A stretch of 64,000 nucleotides of DNA from Cladocopium goreaui (GCA_947184155.2 CAMXCT020002071.1:1-64000), one strand, 5' to 3'. Positions 1 through 11,229 are shown, numbered from the stretch's first letter. Numbers and translations: made by a program. Notes: generated by a model not told the origin, from the letters alone.

Positions 1-696
1 CCACCATGTGTAGCGAACGGTTGACGACGCGCCAGGTCAAGAAGAAGACTTGTCGGTCTCAAGATTTCTCTGTACAAGTTCTTTTTGTTGCTTTATTGTT
101 TGCTTCGGACACAGGAGAGTTTATAGGTGGCCGAAGTAGCCATGGGACTTCAATGATTCAAGGAGCTATTGAGCAGTGCGGACCAACGAGACAGCCGTGT
201 GGAGGTGCAACATGGGCAAGACATTGATGGTGTTGATGGGCCTGGCCACGGCTTCATCAATTGAGATTCACCATGAATAACAACAGACTGCGTATATAAT
301 GTATGATCATGTATATAATTATAATATAATATACTAGTAATTATATATATATATATTTGTTTGTTTTTAACCGCGGAGTATTCGTCAAAGGAAAAGTGAT
401 TTTAGGATTTTGTAACCTGGCAGCCATATGGCTCGAAACGCAGGCCGCGCAAGAGCACGCAAGGGCGCGCAAGGGCGAGCGCAAGGATATTATATGTATA
501 TACATGCATTTTTTGTTCTTATTTTCCTACATCTTATATCTTAAAATATATCGTATGTATGTTTATGTAGGCCTGGAATTGGTTGGGCACGAGGACATAG
601 AACAAAATCTAAACGCCTCTCCTCCTGCGGTTTTCAGAAACAGGGGGTATCTTCCTACTCACCATCTCACACACACATTGCCCATGTGTGCGTGTG
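1..696. other. No recognisable gene
   Basis: Open frames here are short and show no family motif. The stretch holds an AT-rich tract at about 290-355, a GCAAGG/GCGCAAGG-rich purine tract at about 450-487, and a CA run followed by a TG run at 669-704 (an inverted dinucleotide repeat) that leads into the pseudo-LTR at 705. I see no RNA gene. Confidence 0.5.
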
Positions 697-704
697 TGTG
701 TGTG

Positions 705-1024
705 TACCACCTGCATAGATGCAAAACTTGATATTACTGCAGGGGGCCGCTGGGGAACATTGCAGTCAGCGGCCAATGGAGATGCTGCTATGTTCCTCTG
801 TAAACGTACCTGCTTAATATATGTGTAGTCCCGCCCCTGGGCACATAGAAGTCGCAGCCGGGGGGGATCTTATCGCTGTTGTTTTATACGATCAATGTCT
901 ATACTGTGATTATACGTCTATATATACTTGTATAAATGTTCATTCTTCGTGTCATTTTATTGTTGGTGTTTTTGCACGTCCGATGAATTTCACATCAGAA
1001 TTCGCAAAGATTGTTCTGAGCAAG
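705..1024 (+). mobile_element. Solo pseudo-LTR, Penelope-like family B (uninterrupted copy)
   Basis: A 320-bp repeat bounded on both sides by TG dinucleotide runs. It starts TACCACCTGCATAGATG and ends GAGCAAG. The same sequence occurs, split by the giant transposon, at 1889-1905 plus 53094-53405. Its boundaries in (TG)n and its internal pseudoknot are shared with the pseudo-LTR of the complete Penelope-like element at 42692-50755, although the rest of the sequence differs, so I assign it to a second Penelope-like family (B). No ORF of note lies inside. It gives the empty-site reference for the giant transposon insertion. Confidence 0.6.
739..813 (+). ncRNA. Candidate structured RNA: stem-enclosed H-type pseudoknot (family B, copy 1)
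   Basis: Outer stem GCAGG 739-743 with CCTGC 809-813. Inner helix GGCCGCTG 745-752 with CAGCGGCC 767-774, closing a 14-nt loop. The loop bases 754-765 (GGAACATTGCAG) pair with 785-796 (CTGCTATGTTCC), 11 of 12 pairs, giving a pseudoknot. The second family B copy (53109-53183) restores all 12 pairs, and family A (42840-42932) has different bases with the same pairing and the same 14-nt loop. Whether it acts as RNA, for example as a ribozyme or a template-recognition structure, is inference. Confidence 0.6.
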
Positions 1025-1540
1025 TGTGTGATTCATGCTGGATTCGTCACGGTGGCATGAACCCTTCGGGGAATACTTTTCTAGGTAGGAGAGTGAATCC
1101 TCGACCTGATCTCTGAATTTACAATTTTCAACCTAGTAATTCGTCTAAGTAAAGTGAAGCAGCTGGCCTTATTTGGTTTTTTCACCCCTGTCGACTGTCG
1201 ACGTTTTGAACAACCGCCCGCTGTACCAGGGACTCACCTTTTTTGCCTGAGTTTCAAGGGTTGGTAGACTGAAGCCGCGACAACAATTCCTTTTCTTACC
1301 ATTGCTCAAGCATTTACAGATTTCGACAATTGCACCATGAGGATTCCAGGCACAGGACATGCTTTAGGTGTGGTGCTCCTTCCTTTTGATGGTCTCTGGT
1401 ACGGTTCAAATATGCACGTAATTCAAGGGTTGACCACGTAAGCCGTCTATAGGGTTGTGACCTGACAACGGAGGGCCTTTGAGCCTTACCACGACTTATG
1501 CACGTTAAGTGGATGCATCATGTTTCACTAACTAGTTCCC
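1025..1540. other. No recognisable gene
   Basis: Mixed-composition sequence. The only ORF of note is about 60 codons on the minus strand (1169-1360) without family motifs. I see no RNA gene or repeat structure here. Confidence 0.4.
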
Positions 1541-1628
1541 CATGGGTCCCTTATCTCATGTGTTCTTCCCCTCTCCAGGTGGGTTGGGTCCTGCGGGTGC
1601 CGAGGTAGGCTTAGGTTTCGCCGTGGTA

Positions 1629-1905
1629 GGTTGGTTCAGGCGCCTCCGTCCTCCCCCTCCTCCGCTGGTCTGGTTCCGTTTCCGTCGGCCTCCGTTTTTT
1701 CTTTCCTTGCCTTTTCAGGGTTTGCCCGTTCTGGGCCAGGTGTGTTTGTGTTGGTGTTTGCTCCTTCCCTCTTCTTTTGCGTTCCCCTCTTCGCGTCCTG
1801 GTTAAGTAACTTTCATTTCATGTTCATTTTCATTTCACTTTCATTGTCATTTCATCTGCCCCGCTGTTGCGGGGCGTGTGTGTGTCTGTACCATCTGCAT
1901 AGATG
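1629..1905 (+). repeat. 3' tail of family B Penelope-like element plus start of its pseudo-LTR; duplicated flank
   Basis: This C/T-rich tract ends in a 7-bp hairpin (GCCCCGC-TGTT-GCGGGGC, about 1858-1875), then (TG)n, then the first 17 bp of the family B pseudo-LTR. The complete Penelope-like element shows the same order at 50070-50103: hairpin GCCCCCTTCGGGC, then (TG)n, then pseudo-LTR. The flank has been co-amplified with the transposon and recurs at about 5499-5775, 9422-9710, 22653-22887 and 32417-32652. Long frames through it are C/T-rich artefacts. Confidence 0.55.
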
Positions 1906-1907
1906 TA

Positions 1908-1940
1908 CCCTGAGCATCCCTAATTGATTAGAATCAATAT
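1908..1940 (+). repeat. Left terminal inverted repeat of the giant transposon
   Basis: Begins CCCTGAGCATC and ends in an internal palindrome ATTGATTAGAATCAAT. It pairs with 53059-53091 with one mismatch, at position 12. Inside it lie ATTGATT-type subterminal repeats (about 1955-2100) that also occur near the right end (about 52950-53060). Confidence 0.85.
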
Positions 1941-2175
1941 CTGGCCTCTCTGAGCAATTGATTTTTTGAAAAGTCAAAATATCCATTGATGGCAATCGAT
2001 ATTTTTATTGATTCCATATTGATTTGCTAATTGATTTGCTAATTGATTTGCTTTTGGGTGTTTTATGGAGTGAATCAATATGGCCAATTGATTTGCCATG
2101 TGTAGCTAGCTCATACATGCATGGAACATATGCAGCTGTTTTTGGCTTGAAAGTTTTGTTGGCAGTGCAAAAAAA

Positions 2176-3367
2176 TTGAAAACGGGTTTAGAAAGGGGTG
2201 TCCTGGAAAGGACAAGTGGAAAGCAAAGAGGTCCTGGAAAGGACCAGTGGAAAGCAAAGAGGTCCTGGAAAGGGCCCAAGTCCCACCCAAGTTTTGGAAA
2301 AGACTTGGGAATGGGTGGTGGGAAAGGAGGTGCCAGGCATGAGGCCAAGCCTTGGGTGGATGTTGGCTTGTTATACAAGTGCTTGGAAAAGCACCAGAAG
2401 TTGCTTGCTGACATGAAGGCATATGAACATGTCAGTTCCCAGGCAGCACCTAATGCCAAAGCCCTCCTGGATCTGAAAAACTTGTGGGCTGGATTGCTAG
2501 AGCTCTCACCACAGGGCAGCATCCATTCCCAGCCTCTGAGGCAAGCCTTGATCAGCTTACTGACCACTATTCCAGACTTGAATTCTGGAAAGCATAGTGG
2601 TGCTGTCTGGGCAAACCTCAAGATAGAGAGGCTCAATTGCATGCTGAAGCATGTAAGGCAGTTGGGGGAGGAACACAAATGCCTTGGGGCCAGCTGTCTG
2701 CCAATTGACAAGGCTTGAATACCAAAGTCTTTTGGAAGGCTTGGAAAAGCTGCAGACTGCCCCTGGCCCAAATGCTGACCCTGGGGATGCAGAGGTGGTG
2801 CCTGAGAACCCAGGGGCTGAACATGTGGAGCAGGCAGAGGAGGAGCAGAGGCCTGGAAAGGCCAAAAGGAAATTGGAAGCTTATGACAGTGAGATTTCCC
2901 TTGACTCCTCAGGCTTGCCTGCAATTTTCAGAAGCCCTCTTGGAAAAGAGGCAAGCTTGAAGAAGCCTGCTGCATCTCCCCAGCTTGCCAACAGAAGGCC
3001 AGGCAGCAGGCTGCATGAAGCCATGGGGTATGGTTTGGAAAAGCCAAAGCCTGGAAAGGCTAAGGCTAAGGCAGTCATGAAAAAGCCAGCTGCAAAATTT
3101 GGAAAAGTTTTGACCAGGGGTACCCAACCTGGCCACAGACAAGAATGGGAAAAGCTGATACAAACACATGGCACAAACCCTGAGAGGAGTTATATTCAGG
3201 GCAATGTGAAGGGTGGTTCCAAGCACTTGGTTGTTCAAGCCCACCAGTCACCCCATTACAAAGCCATTATTGGCAAGATCAGAGAAGCTTTGGAAAAGGA
3301 TTCTTTGACTAAGGAGGAGGCATTGGAAATGAGAGCTAGTTTGCTGAGCAGATATGGCTCCAAGTGA
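2176..3367 (+). pseudogene. Gene 1 copy 1 (unknown multicopy protein, frameshifted)
   Basis: Consensus product is about 395 residues: a Lys/Gly-rich N-terminus, a helical block (YKCLEKHQKLLADMKAYEHV through ERLNCMLKHVRQLG) with an LSPQGSIHSQPLRQAL segment, an acidic linker (EHVEQAEEEQRPGKAKRK), and a basic C-terminus with KPAAKFGK and HRQEWEKLIQTHGTNPERSY ending SRYGSK. I recognise the helical block as a multicopy dinoflagellate family but know no function. In this copy an extra G in the run at about 2661-2666 splits it into an N part (2176-2718) and a C part (2684-3367). The consensus start is TTG here; copy 3 has ATG. Upstream GTTTTGTTGGCAG may be a trans-splice acceptor. About seven YTT-GGAA-AAG micro-hairpins lie inside the coding region. 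Confidence 0.6.
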
Positions 3368-3412
3368 CCTCCTGGATGCTTTGGAAAAGGCACCAGCCCT
3401 GAAGAAAGTGCC

Positions 3413-3735
3413 ATGATTCTTGGAAAAGGTAAGCATGACACAGCCATGTCTTGGAAAAGACACGGTATGGTGTCAAGCTTTCTTGCTTTGGAAAAGACAA
3501 CAGAATTGATATGTTGTCAGCTTTCTTGTTTTGGAAAAGACAAGAGATATATGCATGCTATGTCTTGGAAAAGGCAGAAGCATTTGTAGAGGTTTTGGAA
3601 AAGACTATCCTATTAGCTCAGCTGTTTCACTTGGACAATTTTGTTGTGAAAAAAAGAGCTGCACTGTTTGGAAGTGTAGGCAAGTTCCAGGTGAGGACAC
3701 TGCAAAGCTGTTATCCAACAAAAGAAGTTGAATAA
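3413..3735 (+). pseudogene. Small hairpin-built ORF, copy 1 (frame broken)
   Basis: The intact form (copies 4 and 5) is 106 codons from ATG to TAA, rich in SWKRQ, LEKA and CFGKDK. These peptides are translations of the micro-hairpin core, which occurs about seven times in 320 bp. In this copy extra bases near 3565-3590 move the ATG frame into a TAG, while another frame stays open to 3735. It lies 45 bp after gene 1. I cannot tell whether it encodes a protein or is only hairpin sequence that happens to be open. Confidence 0.35.
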
Positions 3736-4146
3736 ATGTTTGTTCCTGCAGCTGTTTTCAGTTTGAAGCTTAGGTGGCTCAACACACAGCATGCACAGCA
3801 CTTCAGCAACACCACAGCATAGCATAGGTTGGTACACACAGCAAAGCATGTATAGCAAGCACCCCCATTAGGTATAGTCGGTATAGTCACCACACCAGCA
3901 CAACACTCACTGCATATGTTCCATGCATGTATGGGCACACACTACACTGCACAGCACACACACCACAACACTCAACACTTCACCACAGCCTTCGCCTTGT
4001 AGTGTAGCTGAGCTGTTAGTGGTCTTGGAAAAGGCCTTCCAGGTTTGGAAAAGCATTTTCTTCTGGTGGAAAAGTTTGGAAAAGCTTTTCCCTGCTCCCC
4101 CCAAAGGTTTGGAAAAGCCTGTGCTGCCATTGTTTTGGAAAAGACA

Positions 4147-4834
4147 ATGGCAGAGCAAGAGGGCCCCAAGGGCCCCAAGAACAAAAAGGATTCCCTGTGA
4201 GTGGGACAGGCCAAGAGGGCCCACAAACAGTGGAGTGCCTTGGAGCAGGCAGACCCCAGCTCCCCAAGCCACTTGGTCAGCCATCTGGAAGCCTTGGAAA
4301 AGGCCCAGAAAAGGGTGCCAGCAGAGGCTGCAGGAAGAGCTCCAGAAGGCCATGGATTCTAGCCCAAGGCCAAGGCAAGCCAGAGAAAGGACTTGGAAAA
4401 GTCCAAGACAGTGGGTTTGGACAAGCCTACTGCCAAGCCCAAGGTGATGGTTGATTGGCACCAGACCTTGGAGAACTCTGGCAGGGTCAGCAGTGAAGAC
4501 CTCTTTGCTTTGGAGCAACTCCTGGACAAAAGCTGAGGTCATCATTCTGTCCTATGTTGCCAGCACTGGCAGGGCCAAGGGAGTGCCTGTGGAGATCAGA
4601 GATCTCATCCCCTTCCACCACAAATTTCTTGGAAAAGAAATTTGCTGGCAGAAAACAGGAGTGGGGGGGAAAGTGGATTTGGCTTGGCAGTGGGGGGGCC
4701 ATGTCATTTTTGATGACAATGCAAGCATCTGCATGGAGGCAGCCTCCTGGGATATGGAACACTACCCCATCAACACCAAATGGTGTGACCACCAGTGGTG
4801 TGGAGGCTACCTCCAGACCCACCAGGATGACTGA
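4147..4834 (+). pseudogene. HAD-like phosphatase-type gene, copy 1 (frameshifted)
   Basis: Starts MAEQEGPKGPKNKK. Then come a possible coiled coil (HLVSHLEALEKAQKR..QEELQKAM), a KPKAK linker, and a domain with three haloacid-dehalogenase-like signatures: VDWHQTLE (motif I, Asp nucleophile, second Asp replaced by His), VIILSYVAS (motif II Ser/Thr position) and HVIFDDNASIC (acidic motif). The HAD assignment is inference from these motifs. Motif I and motifs II/III lie in different frames, joined at AAAAGCTGA (4528-4536); the same shift is present in all five copies. This copy also lacks 33 nt (11 codons) before the C-terminal QTHQDD. The upstream leader has TTTGTTCCTGCAG at about 3738-3751, a possible splice acceptor. 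Confidence 0.45.
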
Positions 4835-5498
4835 TGTTGGAAAAGATCAGCATCCATGGGGGCCTCCTTGCAGATGTGAAGTTTGGAAAAGCTTCACCTC
4901 CCTGGGGTTTGGAAAAGCCCCATGCCATGGCTTGGAAAAGCCAAAGAAAGCAAAATGAAAAAGGTTTGGAAAAGCCTTTGTTGTGAGAGGGATGCAATCC
5001 TGAGGCTGCACCTAGAAATGGTTCATTAGAATTTAAGAGTTTGTTTACTTATATAATTTGGCTAGCAAAGATAGCATAGCATAGTCTGTGGCAAAGTAAC
5101 TATAACTCAAAGCTTACTTAAATATGTAGAAGTTTTATATGTTTCTCAAAAAGGTGCAGCTTCAGGATTGCAAGGTGAAGGTGGGTTTGGAAAAGCTTAC
5201 CTGCAGATGTTTCACCTCCCACTGGGCAAGGCCCCAGTGGGATCAGTGGCCTGGAGGGCCACTGTGCTTTTGGCCTGGTGGACCTGGCAAAATTCACCCA
5301 ACAGAATTAAAGAAGGAACAAATATAAAAAATAACTATACAATAAATATTAAATATTAATGTTAAAAAAATATAATGATGTTTGTATATGTATATATTCA
5401 AATATTTATATATTCATAAACATTTCAATATATATATATGATAAGTAATCATAAGTGTTTAAGTTTTAGGTTTCTTCATTGTACTTTCAAATTTAACT
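4835..5498 (+). other. 3' non-coding tail of block 1 with hairpins
   Basis: After the HAD-like stop come four further GGAA micro-hairpins (about 4836-4975), an AT-rich stretch, and a stem-loop group at about 5215-5295 that is decayed here compared with copies 4 and 5: the third stem is lost, reading CTGGCAAAATTC. The tail ends in AT-rich sequence and CAAATTTAACTGG, where it joins the duplicated flank of block 2. Confidence 0.45.
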
Positions 5499-6057
5499 GG
5501 TTGGTTCAGGCGCCTCCGTCCTCCCCCTCCTCCGCTGGTCTGGTTCCGTTTCCGTCGGCCTCCGTTTTTTCTTTCCTTGCCTTTTCAGGGTTTGCCCGTT
5601 CTGGGCCAGGTGTGTTTGTGTTGGTGTTTGCTCCTTCCCTCTTCTTTTGCGTTCCCCTCTTCGCGTCCTGGTTAAGTAACTTTCATTTCATGTTCATTTT
5701 CATTTCACTTTCATTGTCATTTCATCTGCCCCGCTGTTGCGGGGCGTGTGTGTGTCTGTACCATCTGCATAGATGTACCCTGAGCATCCCTAATTGATTA
5801 GAATCAATATCTGGCCTCTCTGAGCAATTGATTTTTTGAAAAGTCAAAATATCCATTGATGGCAATCGATATTTTTATTGATTCCATATTGATTTGCTAA
5901 TTGATTTGCTAATTGATTTGCTAATTGATTTGCTTTTGGGTGTTTTATGGAGTGAATCAATATGGCCAATTGATTTGCCATGTGTAGCTAGCTCATACAT
6001 GCATGGAACATATGCAGCTGTTTTTGGCTTGAAAGTTTTGTTGGCAGTGCAAAAAAA

Positions 6058-7247
6058 TTGAAAACGGGTTTAGAAAGGGGTGTCCTGGAAAGGACAAGTG
6101 GAAAGCAAAGAGGTCCTGGAAAGGACCAGTGGAAAGCAAAGAGGTCCTGGAAAGGGCCCAAGTCCCACCCAAGTTTTGGAAAAGACTTGGGAATGGGTGG
6201 TGGGAAAGGAGGTGCCAGGCATGAGGCCAAGCCTTGGGTGGATGTTGGCTTGTTATACAAGTGCTTGGAAAAGCACCAGAAGTTGCTTGCTGACATGAAG
6301 GCATATGAACATGTCAGTTCCCAGGCAGCACCTAATGCCAAAGCCCTCCTGGATCTGAAAAACTTGTGGGCTGGATTGCTAGAGCTCTCACCACAGGGCA
6401 GCATCCATTCCCAGCCTCTGAGGCAAGCCTTGATCAGCTTACTGACCACTATTCCAGACTTGAATTCTGGAAAGCATAGTGGTGCTGTCTGGGCAAACCT
6501 CAAGATAGAGAGGCTCAATTGCATGCTGAAGCATGTAAGGCAGTTGGGGAGGAACACAAATGCCTTGGGGCCAGCTGTCTGCCAATTGACAAGGCTTGAA
6601 TACCAAAGTCTTTTGGAAGGCTTGGAAAAGCTGCAGACTGCCCCTGGCCCAAATGCTGACCCTGGGGATGCAGAGGTGGTGCCTGAGAACCCAGGGGCTG
6701 AACATGTGGAGCAGGCAGAGGAGGAGCAGAGGCCTGGAAAGGCCAAAAGGAAATTGGAAGCTTATGACAGTGAGATTTCCCTTGACTCCTCAGGCTTGCC
6801 TGCAATTTTCAGAAGCCCTCTTGGAAAAGAGGCAAGCTTGAAGAAGCCTGCTGCATCTCCCCAGCTTGCCAACAGAAGGCCAGGCAGCAGGCTGCATGAA
6901 GCCATGGGGTATGGTTTGGAAAAGCCAAAGCCTGGAAAGGCTAAGGCTAAGGCAGTCATGAAAAGCCAGCTGCAAAATTTGGAAAAGTTTTGACCAGGGG
7001 TACCCAACCTGGCCACAGACAAGAATGGGAAAAGCTGATACAAACACATGGCACAAACCCTGAGAGGAGTTATATTCAGGGCAATGTGAAGGGTGGTTCC
7101 AAGCACTTGATTGTTCAAGCCCACCAGTCACCCCATTACAAAGCCATTATTGGCAAGATCAGAGAAGCTTTGGAAAAGGATTCTTTGACTAAGGAGGAGG
7201 CATTGGAAATGAGAGCTAGTTTGCTGAGCAGATATGGCTCCAAGTGA
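6058..7247 (+). pseudogene. Gene 1 copy 2 (longest reading frame, one frameshift)
   Basis: Reads 311 codons from TTG at 6058 to 6993 through the helical block, acidic linker and KPKPGKAKAK segment. It has the shorter G-run (6545-6549) that keeps the two halves in frame. One A is missing from the run at about 6960-6964 (four A instead of five), so the C-terminal part TRGTQPGHRQEWEK..SRYGSK continues in another frame, 6990-7247. Together with copy 1 it shows that the undamaged gene was one frame of about 395 codons. Confidence 0.6.
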
Positions 7248-7292
7248 CCTCCTGGATGCTTTGGAAAAGGCACCAGCCCTGAAGAAAGTGCC

Positions 7293-7615
7293 ATGATTCT
7301 TGGAAAAGGTAAGCATGACACAGCCATGGCTTGGAAAAGACAAGGTATGGTGTCAAGCTTTCTTGCTTTGGAAAAGACAACAGAATTGATATGTTGTCAG
7401 CTTTCTTGTTTTGGAAAAGACAAGAGATATATGCATGCTATGTCTTGGTAAAGGCAGAAGCATTTGTAGAGGTTTTGGAAAAGACTATCCTATTAGCTCA
7501 GCTGTTTCACTTGGACAATTTTGTTGTGAAAAAAAGAGCTGCACTGTTTGGAAGTGTAGGCAAGTTCCAGGTGAGGACACTGCAACGCTGTTATCCAACA
7601 AAAGAAGTTGAATAA
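7293..7615 (+). pseudogene. Small hairpin-built ORF, copy 2
   Basis: Same 106-codon unit as at 24396-24716. One micro-hairpin is altered (CTTGGTAAAG at about 7445), and the frame from the ATG is shifted as in copy 1. The alternative frame 7331-7615 stays open. Confidence 0.3.
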
Positions 7616-8024
7616 ATGTTTGTTCCTGCAGCTGTTTTCAGTTTGAAGCTTAGGTGGCTCAACACACAGCATGCACAGCACTTCAGCAACACCACAGCAT
7701 AGCATAGGTTGGTACACACAGCAAAGCATGTATAGCAAGCACCCCCATTAGGTATAGTCGGTATAGTCACCACACCAGCACAACACTCACTGCATATGTT
7801 CCATGCATGTATGGGCACACACTACACTGCACAGCACACACCACAACACTCAACACTTCACCACAGCCTTCGCCTTGTAGTGTAGCTGAGCTGTTAGTGG
7901 TCTTGGAAAAGGCCTTCCAGGTTTGGAAAAGCATTTTCTTCTGGTGGAAAAGTTTGGAAAAGCTTTTCCCTGCTCCCCCCAAAGGTTTGGAAAAGCCTGT
8001 GCTGCCATTGTTTTGGAAAAGACA

Positions 8025-8758
8025 ATGGCAGAGCAAGAGGGCCCCAAGGGCCCCAAGAACAAAAAAGGGATGCCCTGGGGGAGTGGGACAGGCCAAGAGG
8101 GCCCACAAACAGTGGAGTGCCTTGGAGCAGGCAGACCCCAGCTCCCCAAGCCACTTGGTCAGCCATCTGGAAGCCTTGGAAAAGGCCCAGAAAAGGGTGC
8201 CAGCAGAGGCTGCAGGAAGAGCTCCAGAAGGCCATGGATTCTAGCCCAAGGCCAAGGATTTGGGAAAGTCCAAGGCCAAGCCCAAGGCCAAGGCCAAGGC
8301 AAGCCAGAGAAAGGACTTGGAAAAGTCCAAGACAGTGGGTTTGGACAAGCCTGCTGCCAAGCCCAAGGTGATGGTTGATTGGCACCAGACCTTGGAGAAC
8401 TCTGGCAGGGTCAGCAGTGAAGACCTCTTTGCTTTGGAGCAACTCCTGGACAAAAGCTGAGGTCATCATTCTGTCCTATGTTGCCAGCACTGGCAGGGCC
8501 AAGGGAGTGCCTGTGGAGATCAGAGATCTCATCCCCTTCCACCACAAATTTCTTGGAAAAGAAATTTGCTGGCAGAAAACAGGAGTGGGGGGGAAAGTGG
8601 ATTTGGCTTGGCAGTGGGGGGGCCATGTCATTTTTGATGACAATGCAAGCATCTGCATGGAGGCAGCCTCCTGGGATATGGAACACTACCCCATCAACAC
8701 CAAATGGTGTGACCACCAGTGGTGTGGAGGCTACCTCCAGACCCACCAGGATGACTGA
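8025..8758 (+). pseudogene. HAD-like gene, copy 2 (frameshifted)
   Basis: The linker is longest here (KSKAKPKAKAKASQRKDLEK), through repeats of CCAAGG. Motif I VDWHQTLENSGRV lies in the ORF 8260-8460, with Asp codon 8377-8379, and that ORF ends at the conserved AAAAGCTGA. Motifs II and III are in 8375-8758. It lacks the same 11 codons as copy 1. The N-terminal MAEQEG frame runs 8025-8378 without joining either. Confidence 0.45.
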
Positions 8759-9421
8759 TGTTGGAAAAGATCAGCATCCATGGGGGCCTCCTTGCAGATG
8801 TGAAGTTTGGAAAAGCTTCACCTCCCTGGGGTTTGGAAAAGCCCCATGCCATGGCTTGGAAAAGCCAAAGAAAACAAAATGAAAAAGGTTTGGAAAAGCC
8901 TTTGTTGTGAGAGGGATGCAATCCTGAGGCTGCACCTAGAAATGGTTCATTAGAATTTAAGAGTTTGTTTACTTATATAATTTGGCTAGCAAAGATAGCA
9001 TAGCATAGTCTGTGGCAAAGTAACTATAACTCAAAGCTTACTTAAATATGTAGAAGTTTTATATGTTTCTCAAAAAGGTGCAGCTTCAGGATTGCAAGGT
9101 GAAGGTGGGTTTGGAAAAGCCTACCTGCAGATGTTTCACCTCCCACTGGGCAAGGCCCCAGTGGGATCAGTGGAGGGCCACTGTGCTTTTGGCCTGGTGG
9201 ACCTGGCAAAATGCCAGGTCCACCCAACAGAATTAAAGAAGGAACAAATATAAAAAATAACTATACAATAAATATTAGATATTAATGTTAAAAAATATAA
9301 TGATGTTTGTATATGTGTATATTCAAATATTAATATATTCATAAACATGTCAATATATATATGATAAGTAATCATAAGTGTTTAAGTTTTAGGTTTCTTC
9401 ATTGTACTTTCAAATTTAACT
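8759..9421 (+). other. 3' non-coding tail of block 2
   Basis: As in block 1: GGAA micro-hairpins (about 8760-8900), an AT-rich stretch, then stem-loops at about 9140-9223. Here the 13-bp stem GGTGGACCTGGCA / TGCCAGGTCCACC is intact, but 5 bp of the middle hairpin are missing. Confidence 0.45.
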
Positions 9422-9992
9422 GGTTGGTTCAGGCGCCTCCGTCCTCCCCCTCCTCCGCTGGTCTGGTTCCGTTTCCGTCGGCCTCCGTTTTTTCTTTCCT
9501 TGCCTTTTCAGGGTTTGCCCGTTCTGGGCCAGGTGTGTTTGTGTTGGTGTTTGCTCCTTACCTCTTCTTTTGCGTTCCCCTCTTCGCGTCCTGGTTAAGT
9601 AACTTTCATTTCATGTTCATTTTCACTTCACTTTCATTGTCATTTCATCTGCCCCGCTGTTGCGGGGCGTGTGTGTGTGTGTGTGTACCATCTGCATAGA
9701 TGTACCCTGAGCATCCCTAATTGATTAGAATCAATATCTGGCCTCTCTCAGCAATTGATTTTTTGAAAAGTCAAAATATCCATTGATGGCAATCGATATT
9801 TTTATTGATTCCATATTGATTTGCTACTTGATTTGCTAATTGATTTGCTAATTGATTTGCTAATTGATTTGCTTTTGGGTGTTTTATGGAGTGAATCAAT
9901 ATGGCCAATTGATTTGCCATGTGTAGCTAGCTCATACATGCATGGAACATATGCAGCTGTTTTTGGCTAAGTTTTGTTAGCAGTGCAAAAAA

Positions 9993-11184
9993 ATGAAAAC
10001 AGGTTTAGAAAGGGGTGTCCTGGAAAGGACAAGTGGAAAGCAAAGAGGCCCTGGAAAGGACCAGTGGAAAGCAAAGAGGTCCTGGAAAGGGCCCAAGTCC
10101 CACCCAAGTTTTGGAAAAGACTTGGGAATGGGTGGTGGGAAAGGAGGTGCCAGGCATGAGGCCAAGCCTTGGGTGGATGTTGGCTTGTTATACAAGTGCT
10201 TGGAAAAGCACCAGAAGTTGCTTGCTGACATGAAGGCATATGAACATGTCAGTTCCCAGGCAGCACCTAATGCCAAAGCCCTCCTGGATCTGAAAAACTT
10301 GTGGGCTGGATTGCTAGAGCTCTCACCACAGGGCAGCATCCATTCCCAGCCTCTGAGGCAAGCCTTGATCAGCTTACTGACCACTATTCCAGACTTGAAT
10401 TCTGGAAAGCATAGTGGTGCTGTCTGGGCAAACCTCAAGATAGAGAGGCTCAATTGCATGCTGAAGCATGTAAGGCAGTTGGGGGAGGAACACAAATGCC
10501 TTGGGGCCAGCTGTCTGCCAATTGACAAGGCTTGAATACCAAAGTCTTTTGGAAGGCTTGGAAAAGCTGCAGACTGCCCCTGGCCCAAATGCTGACCCTG
10601 GGGATGCAGAGGTGGTGCCTGAGAACCCAGGGGCTGAACATGTGGAGCAGGCAGAGGAGGAGCAGAGGCCTGGAAAGGCCAAAAGGAAATTGGAAGCTTA
10701 TGATAGTGAGATTTCCCTTGACTCCTCAGGCTTGCCTGCAATTTTCAGAAGCCCTCTTGGAAAAGAGGCAAGCTTGAAGAAGCCTGCTGCATCTCCCCAG
10801 CTTGCCGACAGAAGGCCAGGCAGCAGGCTGCATGAAGCCATGGGGTATGGTTTGGAAAAGCCAAAGCCTGGAAAGGCTAAGGCTAAGGCTGTCATGAAAA
10901 AGCCAGCTGCAAAATTTGGAAAAGTTTTGACCAGGGGTACCCAACCTGGCCACAGACAAGAATGGGAAAAGCTGATACAAACACATGGCACAAACCCTGA
11001 GAGGAGTTATATTCAGGGCAATGTGAAGGGTGGTTCCAAGCACTTGATTGTTCAAGCCCACCAGTCACCCCATTACAAAGCCATTATTGGCAAGATCAGA
11101 GAAGCTTTGGAAAAGGATTCTTTGACTAAGGAGGAGGCATTGGAAATGAGAGCTGGTTTGCTGAGCAGATATGGCTCCAAGTGA
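9993..11184 (+). pseudogene. Gene 1 copy 3 (only copy with an ATG at the consensus start)
   Basis: ATGAAAACAGGTTTAG at 9993 gives MKTGLERG; all other copies read TTG because of one extra T. The longer G-run at about 10478-10483 splits it into 9993-10535 and 10501-11184, as in copy 1. The C-terminal part is otherwise intact. Confidence 0.6.
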
Positions 11185-11229
11185 CCTCCTGGATGCTTTG
11201 GAAAAGGCACCAGCCCTGAAGAAAGTGCC

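Larger units (their letters stand above)
5499..9421 (+). repeat. Tandem block 2 of the gene 1-HAD module
   Basis: Head-to-tail duplicate of 1629-5498, including the family B flank and a left TIR at 5778. The join reads TTTAACTGGTTGGTTCAGG. Period is about 3.87-3.92 kb. Copies 1, 2 and 3 are almost identical apart from indels, many of them in homopolymers, so recent amplification or conversion is likely. Confidence 0.75.

Noticed and set aside
1542..1927. Pro/Phe/Ser-rich ORFs repeated at 5438, 9361 and 31446-32660
   Set aside because: C/T-rich tail of a Penelope-like element co-amplified as flank; no protein-like conservation, and fused to gene B only by a truncation junction.
2106..2924. 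Minus-strand ORFs up to 272 codons opposite gene 1 in every block
   Set aside because: Shadows of the sense frame: hairpin-rich and A/G-biased coding sequence leaves the other strand open; sense frame shows protein-like composition and a conserved stop.
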